A DNA stretch of 64,000 nucleotides from NCBI GenBank assembly GCA_965116665.1, contig OZ220709.1, forward strand, positions 1,426,001-1,490,000, read 5' to 3'. Below are positions 1 through 9,800 of this stretch, piece by piece. The notes beneath the pieces were generated by a model. It made no database searches. It saw only the letters and a program-made list of their open reading frames with translations, and was not told the origin of the DNA. The translations under genes were made by a program, and so were the position numbers. The DNA comes from Aldehydirespirator sp965116665. Its GTDB lineage: Bacteria; Actinomycetota; Acidimicrobiia; Acidimicrobiales; Aldehydirespiratoraceae. Every line of letters begins with the position of its first letter. Position 1 is the first letter of the stretch.

Positions 1-3000
1 GGCGGAACTCGTTGGGCTCGCCGAGGGTGTACTGGGGGCACCGGTTGCAGCCGGGATAGGGGTCCCGGAGCCGGATGTGCACCTCGCCGCCGGAGGGAGT
101 CACCCAGTGCGCAGCGGTCTTGACCGTCGTGCGCGTATTGCCCTCAGGGATTGACCACAGTTCCTTGGCGATACCGCTAAGGTCCGCCAGATCGACGATG
201 TCGTCGTCCCCGAAGTTTCGCTCAGAGTCATAGGACGGCTTCCAGCCGGAGGAGTCGTTGTAGCGGTCGTGGCCGGAGGTCCGGTCCGTTTCGTAGCCGT
301 AGTAGAAGTAGTGGTCCGTTCCCCCGGTGCGGGTGACGCGCCAGGTCAGGTCGGCGCCTTCCTCGATGCGGTAGGTGTTGGGCCGATCGGCCACCGCCGG
401 GGGCGGGTCGACCAGCTCCAGGGTGACGACCGCGGTGTCGTCGTCCTGCACTGTGATTTGGGCAAAATGCGAGGTGGCAAAGTAATAGCGGGCATCTGCT
501 ATACCCCGGAATGTAATGAGCCCGTCCCCTTCGGCCGTCTCGTCGGCCTGCGTGCCGAACGTGAGCGTGGCCGTGGCGCTGCCCGGTTCGAAGTCCACAT
601 TGAAGTCTCCAGAGCGCGCCCGGTCGCCATAAGAAAAAGTCCCGAAGCGAGCCTGCAAAGAAGTGCCACTGACGGGCAGGCTGCCTATAGCCTCCAGTGA
701 GAGCACGCGTTTATTTCCACTGACCACGGCGTACACCCGCAGCCCGACGGTGGTGTCCCCGGCGCGGGTGAGAGTGAAGACGGCGTCCTCGCCCTCGTTC
801 ACCGAACTGGGAGCCGAAACGGATATGCCCGGTCTGTTGTCGTCGTCGGCGATCTCAACTTCGGCGCTGTCTCCCGCTTCGCCGCCGGCGGGCGTTCGGT
901 GCACGGCGCCGTCCTCGGGTGTGGCGGTCAGCCAGTGCGAACGCTGGTCGTATCTGTTCTCCGCGGTGGCCACGCGCAGGGTGGCGGTCGAGGCGCCGGC
1001 GGCGAAGGTGACGGTCCGCTCATCGCCGGTGGTGTAGCGGGGCGTGTTGTGGGGAGGGCCTGCGTCGGGGACATCTTCGCTCAGCGCCACGGTCACCTCC
1101 AGCGTGCCCCTGTCGCTCACGTCGGCGTCGGTGGTGTCATCTGCGTTGACCTGCTTGCGGGTGAGGACGAAGATGGCGTCGCGCCCCTCCACCACGTTGT
1201 AGCTGGGCTTGGGAGCGATGGTCACCAGCTGCCACCGGTCCTCGCTGACGACGGTGCGGGTAGCGCTGAACGGGACGCCCAACGTCACGTCGTTGCTGTC
1301 CTGGACTGTCACCGTTACCGAACCGTCCCCCTCGATCACTTCGTCATCCACGGTCGGCACAGACAGGGTGGCCGCGGCCTCTTCCGCCTCGAACACGGCC
1401 TGGGTGGGCGGTGTGCCCTCCACGAATCCGCCGGTGTGGGTGACGACCACGTTGACGGTCAGGCCCTGGGTCAGAGAGCCGGTGCGGGTCAGGGTGAAGG
1501 TGGCCGGGCTTCCCTCCACCACCTCCGAGTGGGCTGCCGGGACAATGGTGATGACCGGGCCGTCGTTGTCCTTGACCTTCACGTGAGCGGAGGAACGGCC
1601 CCCGGGGTGATAGGTGTACTCTTCCAGGCCAGGGCCCTGCGGAAGGATCTGGACCCGGAAGTAGCGTTCCGGTTCGTCGTCCGTGTCGTTTACAGTTCTT
1701 GCCTCGTGCGTCGCAGTCATCGAGGCGGCCTCGATGGTCACTGTTCCAGTGCGCTCAGTGCATGCGGCCAGCGTCGGCTGCTCGCGGGCGCAGATGTCCA
1801 CCGTCAGCGCCTTGGAGGTGTCGCCCTCCCGGGTCAAGGTGAAAGTGACCGTGCCGCCTTCGAAAGTCGAACGGGAGGAGGATCGCTCGACGGTCACCCT
1901 GGGGTTGGGCCTGCCCTCCGAAGTCTCGTGGGATCCCGCGGCGGCGGCGTTGCGGGCCCGGACCTGTATGGAGTAGAGGTCGCCGTTGGTCAGGCGGCGG
2001 AGACGGATTTTGGTCGTGGGGGTGGCGCCGGTGGACTCCCACTCCGTGTAGGTGATGTCGTCTCCGGTGTCCGCCCCGTAGCGGTACTGGTAGTCCAGAA
2101 TGGGGGCGCCGCCGTCGCTGGCCGGACCCAGCCAGCTGAATCGCAGGTTCTTGTCCCAGGCCAAGGATGCCTGCAGGTCCCGCACCGGACCGGGTGCGTC
2201 CACGGCGTCGAATTCGGCCTCCGACGTCGCGTTGGCCCTTCCGGCGGCATCACGTACCGCAGTAGCCGCCACCTCGATAGCCACCTCATCGGCGGTGGCC
2301 GACACCGCGACCGAGGCCGTCCAGGCGTTGGCGCCGGAGGAGGCCAACGAGTTCGCGGTCAGGGTCCCGCCGGTCACGGTGATGTCGCCCTCGGCGAACC
2401 CCGTCACGGCCTCGCTGAACTGGAAGGCGACGTCAAAACTTGCGCCCTTCTGCACGTAGCCCGATTCCGGGCCGGTTATCTCCACCGTGGGTGACAGACC
2501 GTCCACCGCAACAGTGATCGTCGCCGCCTCGTTCGGGTTCCCCACGTCGTCCTGCACCACGCCCGCGGGCAGAGTGATGGTGTAGTCGCCCTCGTGTGAT
2601 CCCTGATGGATGTATGCCCGGTACCGGCGTCCGCTCTCGTCATTCGGAACCGCTTGAAGTCTGATGATCCACCCGCTGGTTACGGTCAGGTCGCTCTTCT
2701 GCAGCCGTATGCCAGCCAGGATGCCAGTGTCGGAATCCTCGCCCAGCTTGACCGGCTCGCTGAAGGTGAGATAGGTGTAGAACCAGCCTGCTATGGGGCG
2801 GCTGTATGAGGAGGGGACGGACAGCTCCGCGGTCGGCCCCGTCTGGTCCACGGTGAACGAAAGGGACTTCTCGGCGTTGCCCTCCTCCACCGCGTTCTCG
2901 GGCAGGGTCACGGTCAGCGGACCCTCGTACCCCTCGTCGACCGTGACGGTGACGGTCCAGTTGCCACTGGAGACGCTCAGGTCGGACGTGGAGCCGTGGT

Positions 3001-3274
3001 CCACGTCGAAGTCGTCGGCGGTGAAGCCGGTGACGGGCCTGTTGAACGAGACCAGGACCTCGAACTCGCCGTCCACCTTGCCGGCGGGCTGGGGATGGGA
3101 AGTGGGGTTGGGGTCTACCTTCCTAAATTGAAGGATGGTGACCGGGTCCTGAGGAGGCTCCTGAGCCGAGGCCGCGCCTGGCCACGCCAGGAACAGTACG
3201 GCCATCGTCGTTGCGGCGAGCAGGACGACGACCGCAGCCGCCGGAATGCGAAATCCAACGAGCCGCACAATCAT
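1..3274 (-). CDS. Giant secreted surface protein, N-terminal part (runs off left edge)
   Basis: An open frame of about 1,091 codons starts at 3274 and stays open to the window edge, so the C-terminus is missing. The start has a GGAGG four bases upstream. Residues 1-37 form a signal peptide with a long hydrophobic stretch ending GAASA. Next come bacterial Ig-like segments (FNRPVTGFTADDFDV; FSEAVTGFAEGDITV), an Fn3-like domain at roughly 330-430 (GPVRDLQASLAWDKN, then a YQYRYG strand) and a run of Calx-beta repeats recognisable by VVEGSPATFTLTRTG and VNEGEDAVFTLTRAG. These modules are typical of extracellular adhesion or cell-wall proteins that bind calcium; the specific ligand cannot be inferred. 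It is divergent from the sensor kinase gene to its right, and the plus-strand frames across it are shadows. Confidence 0.85.
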   Translation of the reverse strand, partial: MIVRLVGFRIPAAAVVVLLAATTMAVLFLAWPGAASAQEPPQDPVTILQFRKVDPNPTSHPQPAGKVDGEFEVLVSFNRPVTGFTADDFDVDHGSTSDLSVSSGNWTVTVTVDEGYEGPLTVTLPENAVEEGNAEKSLSFTVDQTGPTAELSVPSSYSRPIAGWFYTYLTFSEPVKLGEDSDTGILAGIRLQKSDLTVTSGWIIRLQAVPNDESGRRYRAYIHQGSHEGDYTITLPAGVVQDDVGNPNEAATITVAVDGLSPTVEITGPESGYVQKGASFDVAFQFSEAVTGFAEGDITVTGGTLTANSLASSGANAWTASVAVSATADEVAIEVAATAVRDAAGRANATSEAEFDAVDAPGPVRDLQASLAWDKNLRFSWLGPASDGGAPILDYQYRYGADTGDDITYTEWESTGATPTTKIRLRRLTNGDLYSIQVRARNAAAAGSHETSEGRPNPRVTVERSSSRSTFEGGTVTFTLTREGDTSKALTVDICAREQPTLAACTERTGTVTIEAASMTATHEARTVNDTDDEPERYFRVQILPQGPGLEEYTYHPGGRSSAHVKVKDNDGPVITIVPAAHSEVVEGSPATFTLTRTGSLTQGLTVNVVVTHTGGFVEGTPPTQAVFEAEEAAATLSVPTVDDEVIEGDGSVTVTVQDSNDVTLGVPFSATRTVVSEDRWQLVTIAPKPSYNVVEGRDAIFVLTRKQVNADDTTDADVSDRGTLEVTVALSEDVPDAGPPHNTPRYTTGDERTVTFAAGASTATLRVATAENRYDQRSHWLTATPEDGAVHRTPAGGEAGDSAEVEIADDDNRPGISVSAPSSVNEGEDAVFTLTRAGDTTVGLRVYAVVSGNKRVLSLEAIGSLPVSGTSLQARFGTFSYGDRARSGDFNVDFEPGSATATLTFGTQADETAEGDGLITFRGIADARYYFATSHFAQITVQDDDTAVVTLELVDPPPAVADRPNTYRIEEGADLTWRVTRTGGTDHYFYYGYETDRTSGHDRYNDSSGWKPSYDSERNFGDDDIVDLADLSGIAKELWSIPEGNTRTTVKTAAHWVTPSGGEVHIRLRDPYPGCNRCPQYTLGEPNEFR

Positions 3275-3817
3275 GGTACCTCCGCTCCCTATCGGGTGGT
3301 GGACTCACGTCCAGGTCAACGACCCACTTCACTCCTTCATTGCTCTTGCATCACTCTCAACTTGTTTTGTGATGTTCCGGTAGGGCTCGACGGCTAGTTA
3401 CGGTTTGGCTCCTGGATGGGGAACGGGAGCGGCTAGGACCGGGAGATCGAGGGTTGTCTTGCGTGCGGGCTGAACCGCCTGGCGGCTAACGGCCACAGCG
3501 GCGGCAGAGCGGCCACAGCGGCGGCAGAGGCCGCTTCGCCTGCGTCTATGAGCCCGGGATACCAAGTTGGCGTCTCCACACCCGATTAGCCTTTATCAGA
3601 AACTCATTGTAGCACTCAAATTGTAGTGTGCAAGTCAGAAATTGCCCTAACTTTGTTTAATTCATATACAATTGTCTATATGAGCGGGGTGAATGCGGTA
3701 AATGGGTGTTCGCACATGCCCGTCGCCGGCCAAGAGACACCAGGAAGGCTCATAGCTCAACAAACCCGCGAACGCAGGAGGTGCTATCTCGCGAGCGCCC
3801 CATAAAATGACACTGGG
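3275..3817. other. Divergent intergenic region
   Basis: No gene is seen in these 543 bases, which separate the divergent surface-protein and kinase genes and presumably hold both promoters. Two things are visible: a 20-bp tandem direct repeat (GGCCACAGCGGCGGCAGAG) at 3491-3530, and an unusually AT-rich stretch at about 3590-3690 that stands out from the GC-rich surroundings. Confidence 0.5.
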
Positions 3818-6301
3818 ATGGGTGGTGATCCGCGGGCCTGTGTATCAATCAGCCGTCCACTTGACGATGCGGTCCCCGGTTCTCAGCGCCCCAGTCAGGA
3901 CGAGGTGATGGGCCAGCACGAGGAGCTGAAGCGAGAGATACAGGCCCTCCGTCAGCGCCTCACCAGGCTGATCGAGGCCGGCCTGCACATCAACGAGAAC
4001 CTTGAGTTTGACTCGGTGCTGCAAGGTGTCCTGGACTCGGCCCGTGAACTGACCCGGGCCCGCTACGGGGCGATCGTCGTCCTAGACGATGTCGGGCGGG
4101 CGGAGGACGTGCTCTCATCCGGTTTGACTCCCGAGGAGGCGGAGCGGCTGTGGAACGTGGCGGACGCAACGTGGTTCTTCGAGCGCCTGGGCAGGATTCC
4201 CGGACCGCTCAGGCTGCCCGACCTCTTGGGCTACCTCGGATCGCAAGGGCTCGCCGAGCCGGACCTGCCGGTGCCCGCCGGCCCCTTCCTGGCGGTCCCC
4301 GTCACGCACCTGAGCCGGAGCGTGGCCACCGTCTACCTGGCAAGACAGGAATCCGACGCCGAGTTCGGTGAGGAGGACGAGGAGACCCTGGTGATGTTCG
4401 CGTCCCAGGCGGCTATGGTCATCGCCAACGCCCGCAGATACCGCGATGAGAAGCGGGCCAGGGCCGGCCTGGAGACCCTGATAGACACCTCGCCGGTGGG
4501 CGTGGTCGTCCTGGACGGCAGGACGGGAGCGCCGGTGTCGTTCAACCGTGAGGCGACGCGGATCGTCGACAGCCTGCGGGAGCAGGACCAGGCGCCCGAA
4601 CAGCTTCTTGACGTGCTGACCCTCGTTCGAGCCGACGGGCGGGAGGCCTCCCTGCAGGAGTTCCCGCTGGCCGAGGCGTTGAGTACCGGCGAGACCCCGC
4701 GGGCCGAGGAGATCGTTCTCCGGGTCCCCGACGGGCGCAGCGTCAGGGTGCTCGTAAACGCCACGCCCATCCGCTCGGAGGACGGTGACATCGAGTCCTT
4801 CGTCATGACCCTTCAAGACATGAGCCCGTTGGAGGCGCTGGAGCGTCTGCGAGCCGACTTCCTGGCCATCGTGAGCCACGAGCTGCGCACGCCCCTGGCC
4901 ACCGTCAAGGGCTCCACCGCCGCACTGCTCAGCGGCCCCGACATGGACCCCGCCGTGGCCGCCCAGTTCCACCGCATCATGGACCGGCAGGTCGACCACA
5001 TGCAGGACCTCATCGGCGACCTGCTGGACGTGGCCCGCATCGAGACGGGCACCCTGTCGTTCCAGCCGGCGCCCATCAGCATCATCGACGCGGTGGACGA
5101 GGCCAGGAGCAGGTTCATGAGCGGAGGGGGAAGACCCAACGTCGCAGTCGACCTGCCTTTGGACCTGCCCCCGGTAATGGCGGACCGGCGGCGCATCATC
5201 CAGGTCATCGACAACCTGCTCTCCAACGCCGCCGGGTACTCGCCCGAAGGGTCGCCCATCACGTTGACGGTGGCCCTCCAGGGAGTCCACGTCGCCGTCT
5301 CCGTGGCCGATGAGGGCCGGGGCATCGCCGAAGACCTCCTCCCGCACCTCTTTCGGAAGTTCTCCCGGCTCGACCGGGGCAGCGGCGAGGGCGGCATCGG
5401 CGGTTCGGGCCTGGGACTGGCCATCTGCAAGGGGATCGTGGAGGCCCACGGAGGCCGGATATGGGCCGAGAGCGACGGGCCGGACCTGGGCGCGAAGCTG
5501 ACCTTCACCATTCCGGTGGCGAACGGAGAGGGAGTCGCAGCGCCGATGCCGCACGCGGCGGTCTCCGCACGCTCGCGCGGCGCGGCCACGGGCAAGATGC
5601 GCATACTGGCGGTGGACGACGACCCGGAGGCGCTCCGGTACGTTCGCGACACCATCGCGAAGGCCGGCTACGCGCCCATCGTCACCGGCGACCCCGAGGA
5701 GGTGCCGCGTCTGATGGAGCTGGAGAGGCCGCACCTGGTCCTGCTCGACCTGCTGCTGCCTGGCAGCGACGGCATCGAGCTCATGAGAGGCATCCTCAAG
5801 AGGACGGACGTGCCGGTCATCTTCGTGTCGGTGTACGGCCAGGACGAGACCATCGCGCGAGCATTCGACATGGGGGCCACCGACTACGTGGTCAAGCCCT
5901 TCTCCCCGACGGGGCTTGCCGCCAGGATCAGGGCGGCGCTGCGCCGGCGGTCCGCGCCCCACGTAGCCGAACCCACCGAACCCTACGTGCTGGGAGACTT
6001 GGCCCTCGACTACGCCGAACGGCGGGTGAGCGTTGCGGGCAGCCCGGTCGCGTTGACGCCCACCGAGTACGGGGTGCTCTACGAGCTGTCGGTCCACGGC
6101 GGCCGGCCGCTGACCCACGACCAGCTCCTGGAGCGGGTCTGGGGACCGGAACGCAAGAGTGAGCCGTGGCTGGTCCGAGAGGTGGTCAAGAGGCTCCGTC
6201 GCAAGCTGGGCGACAACGCTGAGACCCCCAAGTACGTCCTCACCGAACCCCGCTTCGGCTACCGCATGGCGAAGATGGAGGTTGCTCAGCCTCGAGACTG
6301 A
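3818..6301 (+). CDS. Hybrid histidine kinase-response regulator with output DNA-binding domain
   Basis: This 827-residue soluble two-component protein combines sensor, kinase, receiver and output in one chain. In order it has a short coiled coil (about 32-60), a GAF domain (about 58-207), a PAS domain (about 217-335), HisKA with the phospho-accepting H354 in IVSHELRTPL, HATPase_c (about 455-567; N box DNLLSNAA, G1 DEGRGI, G2 GSGLGLAICKG), a receiver (about 594-705; acidic DDD, phospho-acceptor D644, S671, K693) and an OmpR/PhoB winged helix (about 722-820, ending PRFGYRM). No membrane segment is seen, so it probably senses a cytoplasmic or GAF-bound signal. The start could be M31 (3908), which follows GAGGTG and sits next to the coiled coil. 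The target genes are unknown; the surface proteins on both sides are the obvious candidates. Confidence 0.9.
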   Translation: MGGDPRACVSISRPLDDAVPGSQRPSQDEVMGQHEELKREIQALRQRLTRLIEAGLHINENLEFDSVLQGVLDSARELTRARYGAIVVLDDVGRAEDVLSSGLTPEEAERLWNVADATWFFERLGRIPGPLRLPDLLGYLGSQGLAEPDLPVPAGPFLAVPVTHLSRSVATVYLARQESDAEFGEEDEETLVMFASQAAMVIANARRYRDEKRARAGLETLIDTSPVGVVVLDGRTGAPVSFNREATRIVDSLREQDQAPEQLLDVLTLVRADGREASLQEFPLAEALSTGETPRAEEIVLRVPDGRSVRVLVNATPIRSEDGDIESFVMTLQDMSPLEALERLRADFLAIVSHELRTPLATVKGSTAALLSGPDMDPAVAAQFHRIMDRQVDHMQDLIGDLLDVARIETGTLSFQPAPISIIDAVDEARSRFMSGGGRPNVAVDLPLDLPPVMADRRRIIQVIDNLLSNAAGYSPEGSPITLTVALQGVHVAVSVADEGRGIAEDLLPHLFRKFSRLDRGSGEGGIGGSGLGLAICKGIVEAHGGRIWAESDGPDLGAKLTFTIPVANGEGVAAPMPHAAVSARSRGAATGKMRILAVDDDPEALRYVRDTIAKAGYAPIVTGDPEEVPRLMELERPHLVLLDLLLPGSDGIELMRGILKRTDVPVIFVSVYGQDETIARAFDMGATDYVVKPFSPTGLAARIRAALRRRSAPHVAEPTEPYVLGDLALDYAERRVSVAGSPVALTPTEYGVLYELSVHGGRPLTHDQLLERVWGPERKSEPWLVREVVKRLRRKLGDNAETPKYVLTEPRFGYRMAKMEVAQPRD

Positions 6302-6892
6302 TGCTCTCGATGACCCTTGTATTCCGAACGGGATGAGATGCGGGGAACTGGGGCAACCCACAGACAGCCGCGCCGCGGGCCAGGCGTGTGGAGCTGACCC
6401 GGTCTGGTCGACACCTTTCTGCACCCAGTGCCGATCCCGCGAACGGGGAATCGCACCCCCCACGAGCGGGGAATCTCAAGAAGAAGTGGTTGCGGTCGTG
6501 GTCGTCCCGTCGTTGTTGTATGTGACCGTCGTGGTCTGGGTGTTCGTGGTGACAGCGACCGCGGACGTAGGGCGGTACTCGTAGGGGTCGTCGCCGCCAC
6601 TCAGAGGTCAATGTGCCCGTGTCGTAGTCGTAGACGTGGGTGTTCGCCGGGCGCGGCAGAGCCGGACCCCATGAGGCGGGCGATCGCAGAGTATGGCTCC
6701 CTCCGATGGAACCACACGGACAGTGGCGGCAGGGTGTGGCCGGCCACGCGCGTTCGCGGGTTCTTGGGCCCTTGGAGGCTTCACACGCAAGTGGTCACCC
6801 TAGCGTCTGTGCGCCGTTGACGGCCCGGCCCCTTGGACGGGGCGAGGCAAGTCCCGGTTGTCATATCGCTCCACAGGAGGACAGCAGAAACA
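6302..6892. other. Intergenic region with a possible degraded fragment
   Basis: I find no intact gene in these 591 bases. On the minus strand, about 6475-6690, a frame reads YEYRPTSAVAVTTNTQTTTV and then Thr-rich sequence before a stop. That resembles the tail of a secreted protein but has no start and appears frameshifted, so it may be a relic. Two short similar words (GAACGGGGAATC and GAGCGGGGAATC) lie at about 6438 and 6462. Confidence 0.35.
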
Positions 6893-9800
6893 ATGACCGA
6901 CTTCGGCCGGCGGAACCGTTGCAAGGCCCTGAGCGCGCCCGCGCTGGCACTGGCCCTCTTTGCCTCCCTACTGGTGGCAACCTCGGCGACGACGCCTGTC
7001 CATGCTGCAGGCTTGCCCGTCGTCACTCTGGCCCTGGGCGCCGACACCATCACGGAGGGCGGTTCAACCACTGTCACCGCCACCCTGAGCGAGACATCCA
7101 CCGCCGAAACAACCATCGTCGTGTCGGTGGATCCCACCGACACGACAACTCTCAGCACCAACACGACGCTGACGATCGCCGTCGGCAATACCTCCAGCAC
7201 CGGAACGGTGACCATCGCCGCGTCCGACGACAGCACCTACACGGGCAAGCGCACCGTGACGGTGAGCGGCGCGGCCTCCAACACCGCTGGGGTGGACGGC
7301 CCCGACGACCTGACCCTCACAATCACCGACGACGAGCGAGACAACCATCGTCGACCGTTTCTGAGCGTGCACCATCCGCCGACGATCACCGACAAGACGC
7401 TGACGCTCACCTTCGACGAGGATTTGAAGGAATCCGGGGTGCCACCCGCCGACAGGTTCACGGTGAAGGTGAACGGCCGAAAGCGCGCCGTGGAGTCGGT
7501 GACCGTCAGCGACGCCGTCGTCACGCTCACCGTGGCCGAGGCGACCATTGAGGGCGACTCGGTGACTGTGGGCTACACCGCGCCCGGCAGAGGCTCCGCC
7601 CACGATCGGCACCACCCTGAGCGCCTCCAGAACCCCTCCGGCGAGCAGGTGCGGAACTTCACAGACCAGGCGGTGACGACCGCGTCCGGCCCATGCCCAG
7701 CAACGGTGGAGGACTCGTTCTGGGAGGCGTGCCTGACCTTTGGAAGGCGCCACCCGCGGCTGGGCTGGAACCCGGGCTCAGGCATGGGGGGGTTGTCCCG
7801 GACCTCGTTCACTCGCGACAGCACCGACTACGAAGTCACGTTCATGTTCGAGCTCCTGTGGGATTTTCCGGGCAGGAACCTCTTCGCCCTGGGCTTCGAG
7901 GACGACCCTAACCCTGCGGCCAAGAACTGGACGCTAGTGCTCGGCGACACGGAGCTGGACTTCCAGGACGGCGTGTACGCGCACGGGTCCTACCGGTGGC
8001 CCAACTCAATGGTTGACTGGGACGACGTGGCCGCCGGTGACAAGATGACCGTGGCCCTCAAGCTGACGGCGGCGAGCGACGAAGCGCCGCCCAAGGCTCT
8101 GTCCGGGACGGTCAACGGCGCCACGCTGGAGCTGACCTTCGACGAGGAACTCAAGAGCGGCTCGGTGCCGGCAGAGTCCGCCTTTGCCGTGACGGTGGAG
8201 GAAAGCACCCGGAGCCTCGCCTCGACGGACCCGGTGACGATCAGCGGCGAAACGCTGACGCTGACGCTGGCCTCAGCGGTCAACCATGACGAGGAGGTGA
8301 CCGTCACCTACACGAAGCCCGGCTCGGACCCGCTGAGAGACGCTGCCGACAACGACGTGCTCGACTTCGAACGCGAGATCACGAATACAACGCCGAACCC
8401 GCACCTGCGCAGCCTCGTGCTCGATCCGCTGGAGCTGACCCTGGCCGAGGACGGTACGACAACCTACCGGGTCAAGCTGGACAAAGAGCCAAGCCAAAAC
8501 GTGGTCGTGCGCATCTGGCCCACATCGGACATGCCCAACTACGCCGTCTCGGCGCGTGGCCCGAAGAAGGTGTCCATCAGTCCCACGAGGGTCACGTTGA
8601 CCACCTCGAACTGGAACACGGGCGCGGTGGTGACAGTGAACGGGAAGTACCACCGCAGCGCCGGCAACCAGCACACGACACTGCATCACTGTGGACGCCT
8701 GTTGCGCGGCACGGCCTTCCAGTGCGGCAGCCTGTACTATGCCGGCAAAGCCGAACTGCCGGTCACGGTGACCAACACCGCGAGCGATCCGGTGCTGGCG
8801 AAGCGCGTCCCCAGCCAGCGCGCCCGGACCGGGCAGCTCTACAGCTACACCGTCCCCGCCAACACGTTCCACGACGCAGAGGGAGACACGCTGCACTATC
8901 AGGCGGGCCGGTGGGTCACTCACAACTACTACGGGAAGTTGAACGTGATGCCCGATTGGCTGAGCTTCAATACTTCGACGCGCACCTTCTCGGGGACGCC
9001 GCAGGCCGGCGATGTCGGGAACTACCTGTTGTGGGTAACGGCGAACGACCGCGGCCCCGGCCTGAGCGCGGCTGCGTGGTTCCTGCTCACCGTGCACGAG
9101 GACTCGTCATCCTCGCCCTCATCCTCGCTCCGGCAGACGCGCTCACCGGGCCAGGCTGACAGGCTGACGGGGCTCAAGGCCCGGGGGTACGACGACCGGG
9201 TGGAGTTGACCTGGGACGTCGCCGCGCGAGCAACCACCTACCGGGTGCTGCGCCGCCCGCAAGGAGAGGGAAACTACCGGCACGTCGGGACCAGCACGAC
9301 CAATTCCTACACCGATACCGAGGTGACGGCGGGCGTGGTCTACGACTACCGGGTCACGGCGGTGCAAGGAACCAGAACCGGCGCGTCCTCAGAAGTGACG
9401 TCGGGGCTAACCCTCCCGCCCTCACCGGAGCCGCCCGCCAACCTGCAGGCGTCGGTCGATGGCACATCGGTGACGCTGAGCTGGGAATCCGCCGACGACG
9501 ACACGGTGACCGGCTACGTGGTGGCGCGCCGGGTGCGCGACGCCGACCCTCCCGAGCAGTTCGTCTCGGTCGCCGAACTCGACGCTGACACCCTGACGGT
9601 CACCGATACCGGCCTGTCGCCGGCAACGGCCTACGAGTATCACGTGCTGGCTCTGAACCTGGGGGGCCACAGCGAGCCGGCAACCACCGAGGCCACCACG
9701 GCGGCTGAGACCAGCACGCCGAGCACGGCGCCTGCGGCTCCGGCGGGGTTGGGTGCGGGGACCGTGACTCGCACCGGCGTGGCGTTGAGCTGGGACGCGG

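Noticed and set aside
269..2494. Several long plus-strand frames, the longest 531 codons.
   Set aside because: They are antisense to the minus-strand surface-protein gene, which has a signal peptide and recognisable Calx-beta repeats throughout; their own sequence is Gly/Arg/His-rich with no domain.
4115..6463. A 782-codon minus-strand frame.
   Set aside because: Antisense to the kinase gene, whose motifs are complete; the antisense product shows only GC-driven Arg/Gly/Asp/His composition.
6430..6480. Two short GGGGAATC repeats resembling the start of a CRISPR array.
   Set aside because: Only two copies with a spacer of about 12 bases and no cas genes.
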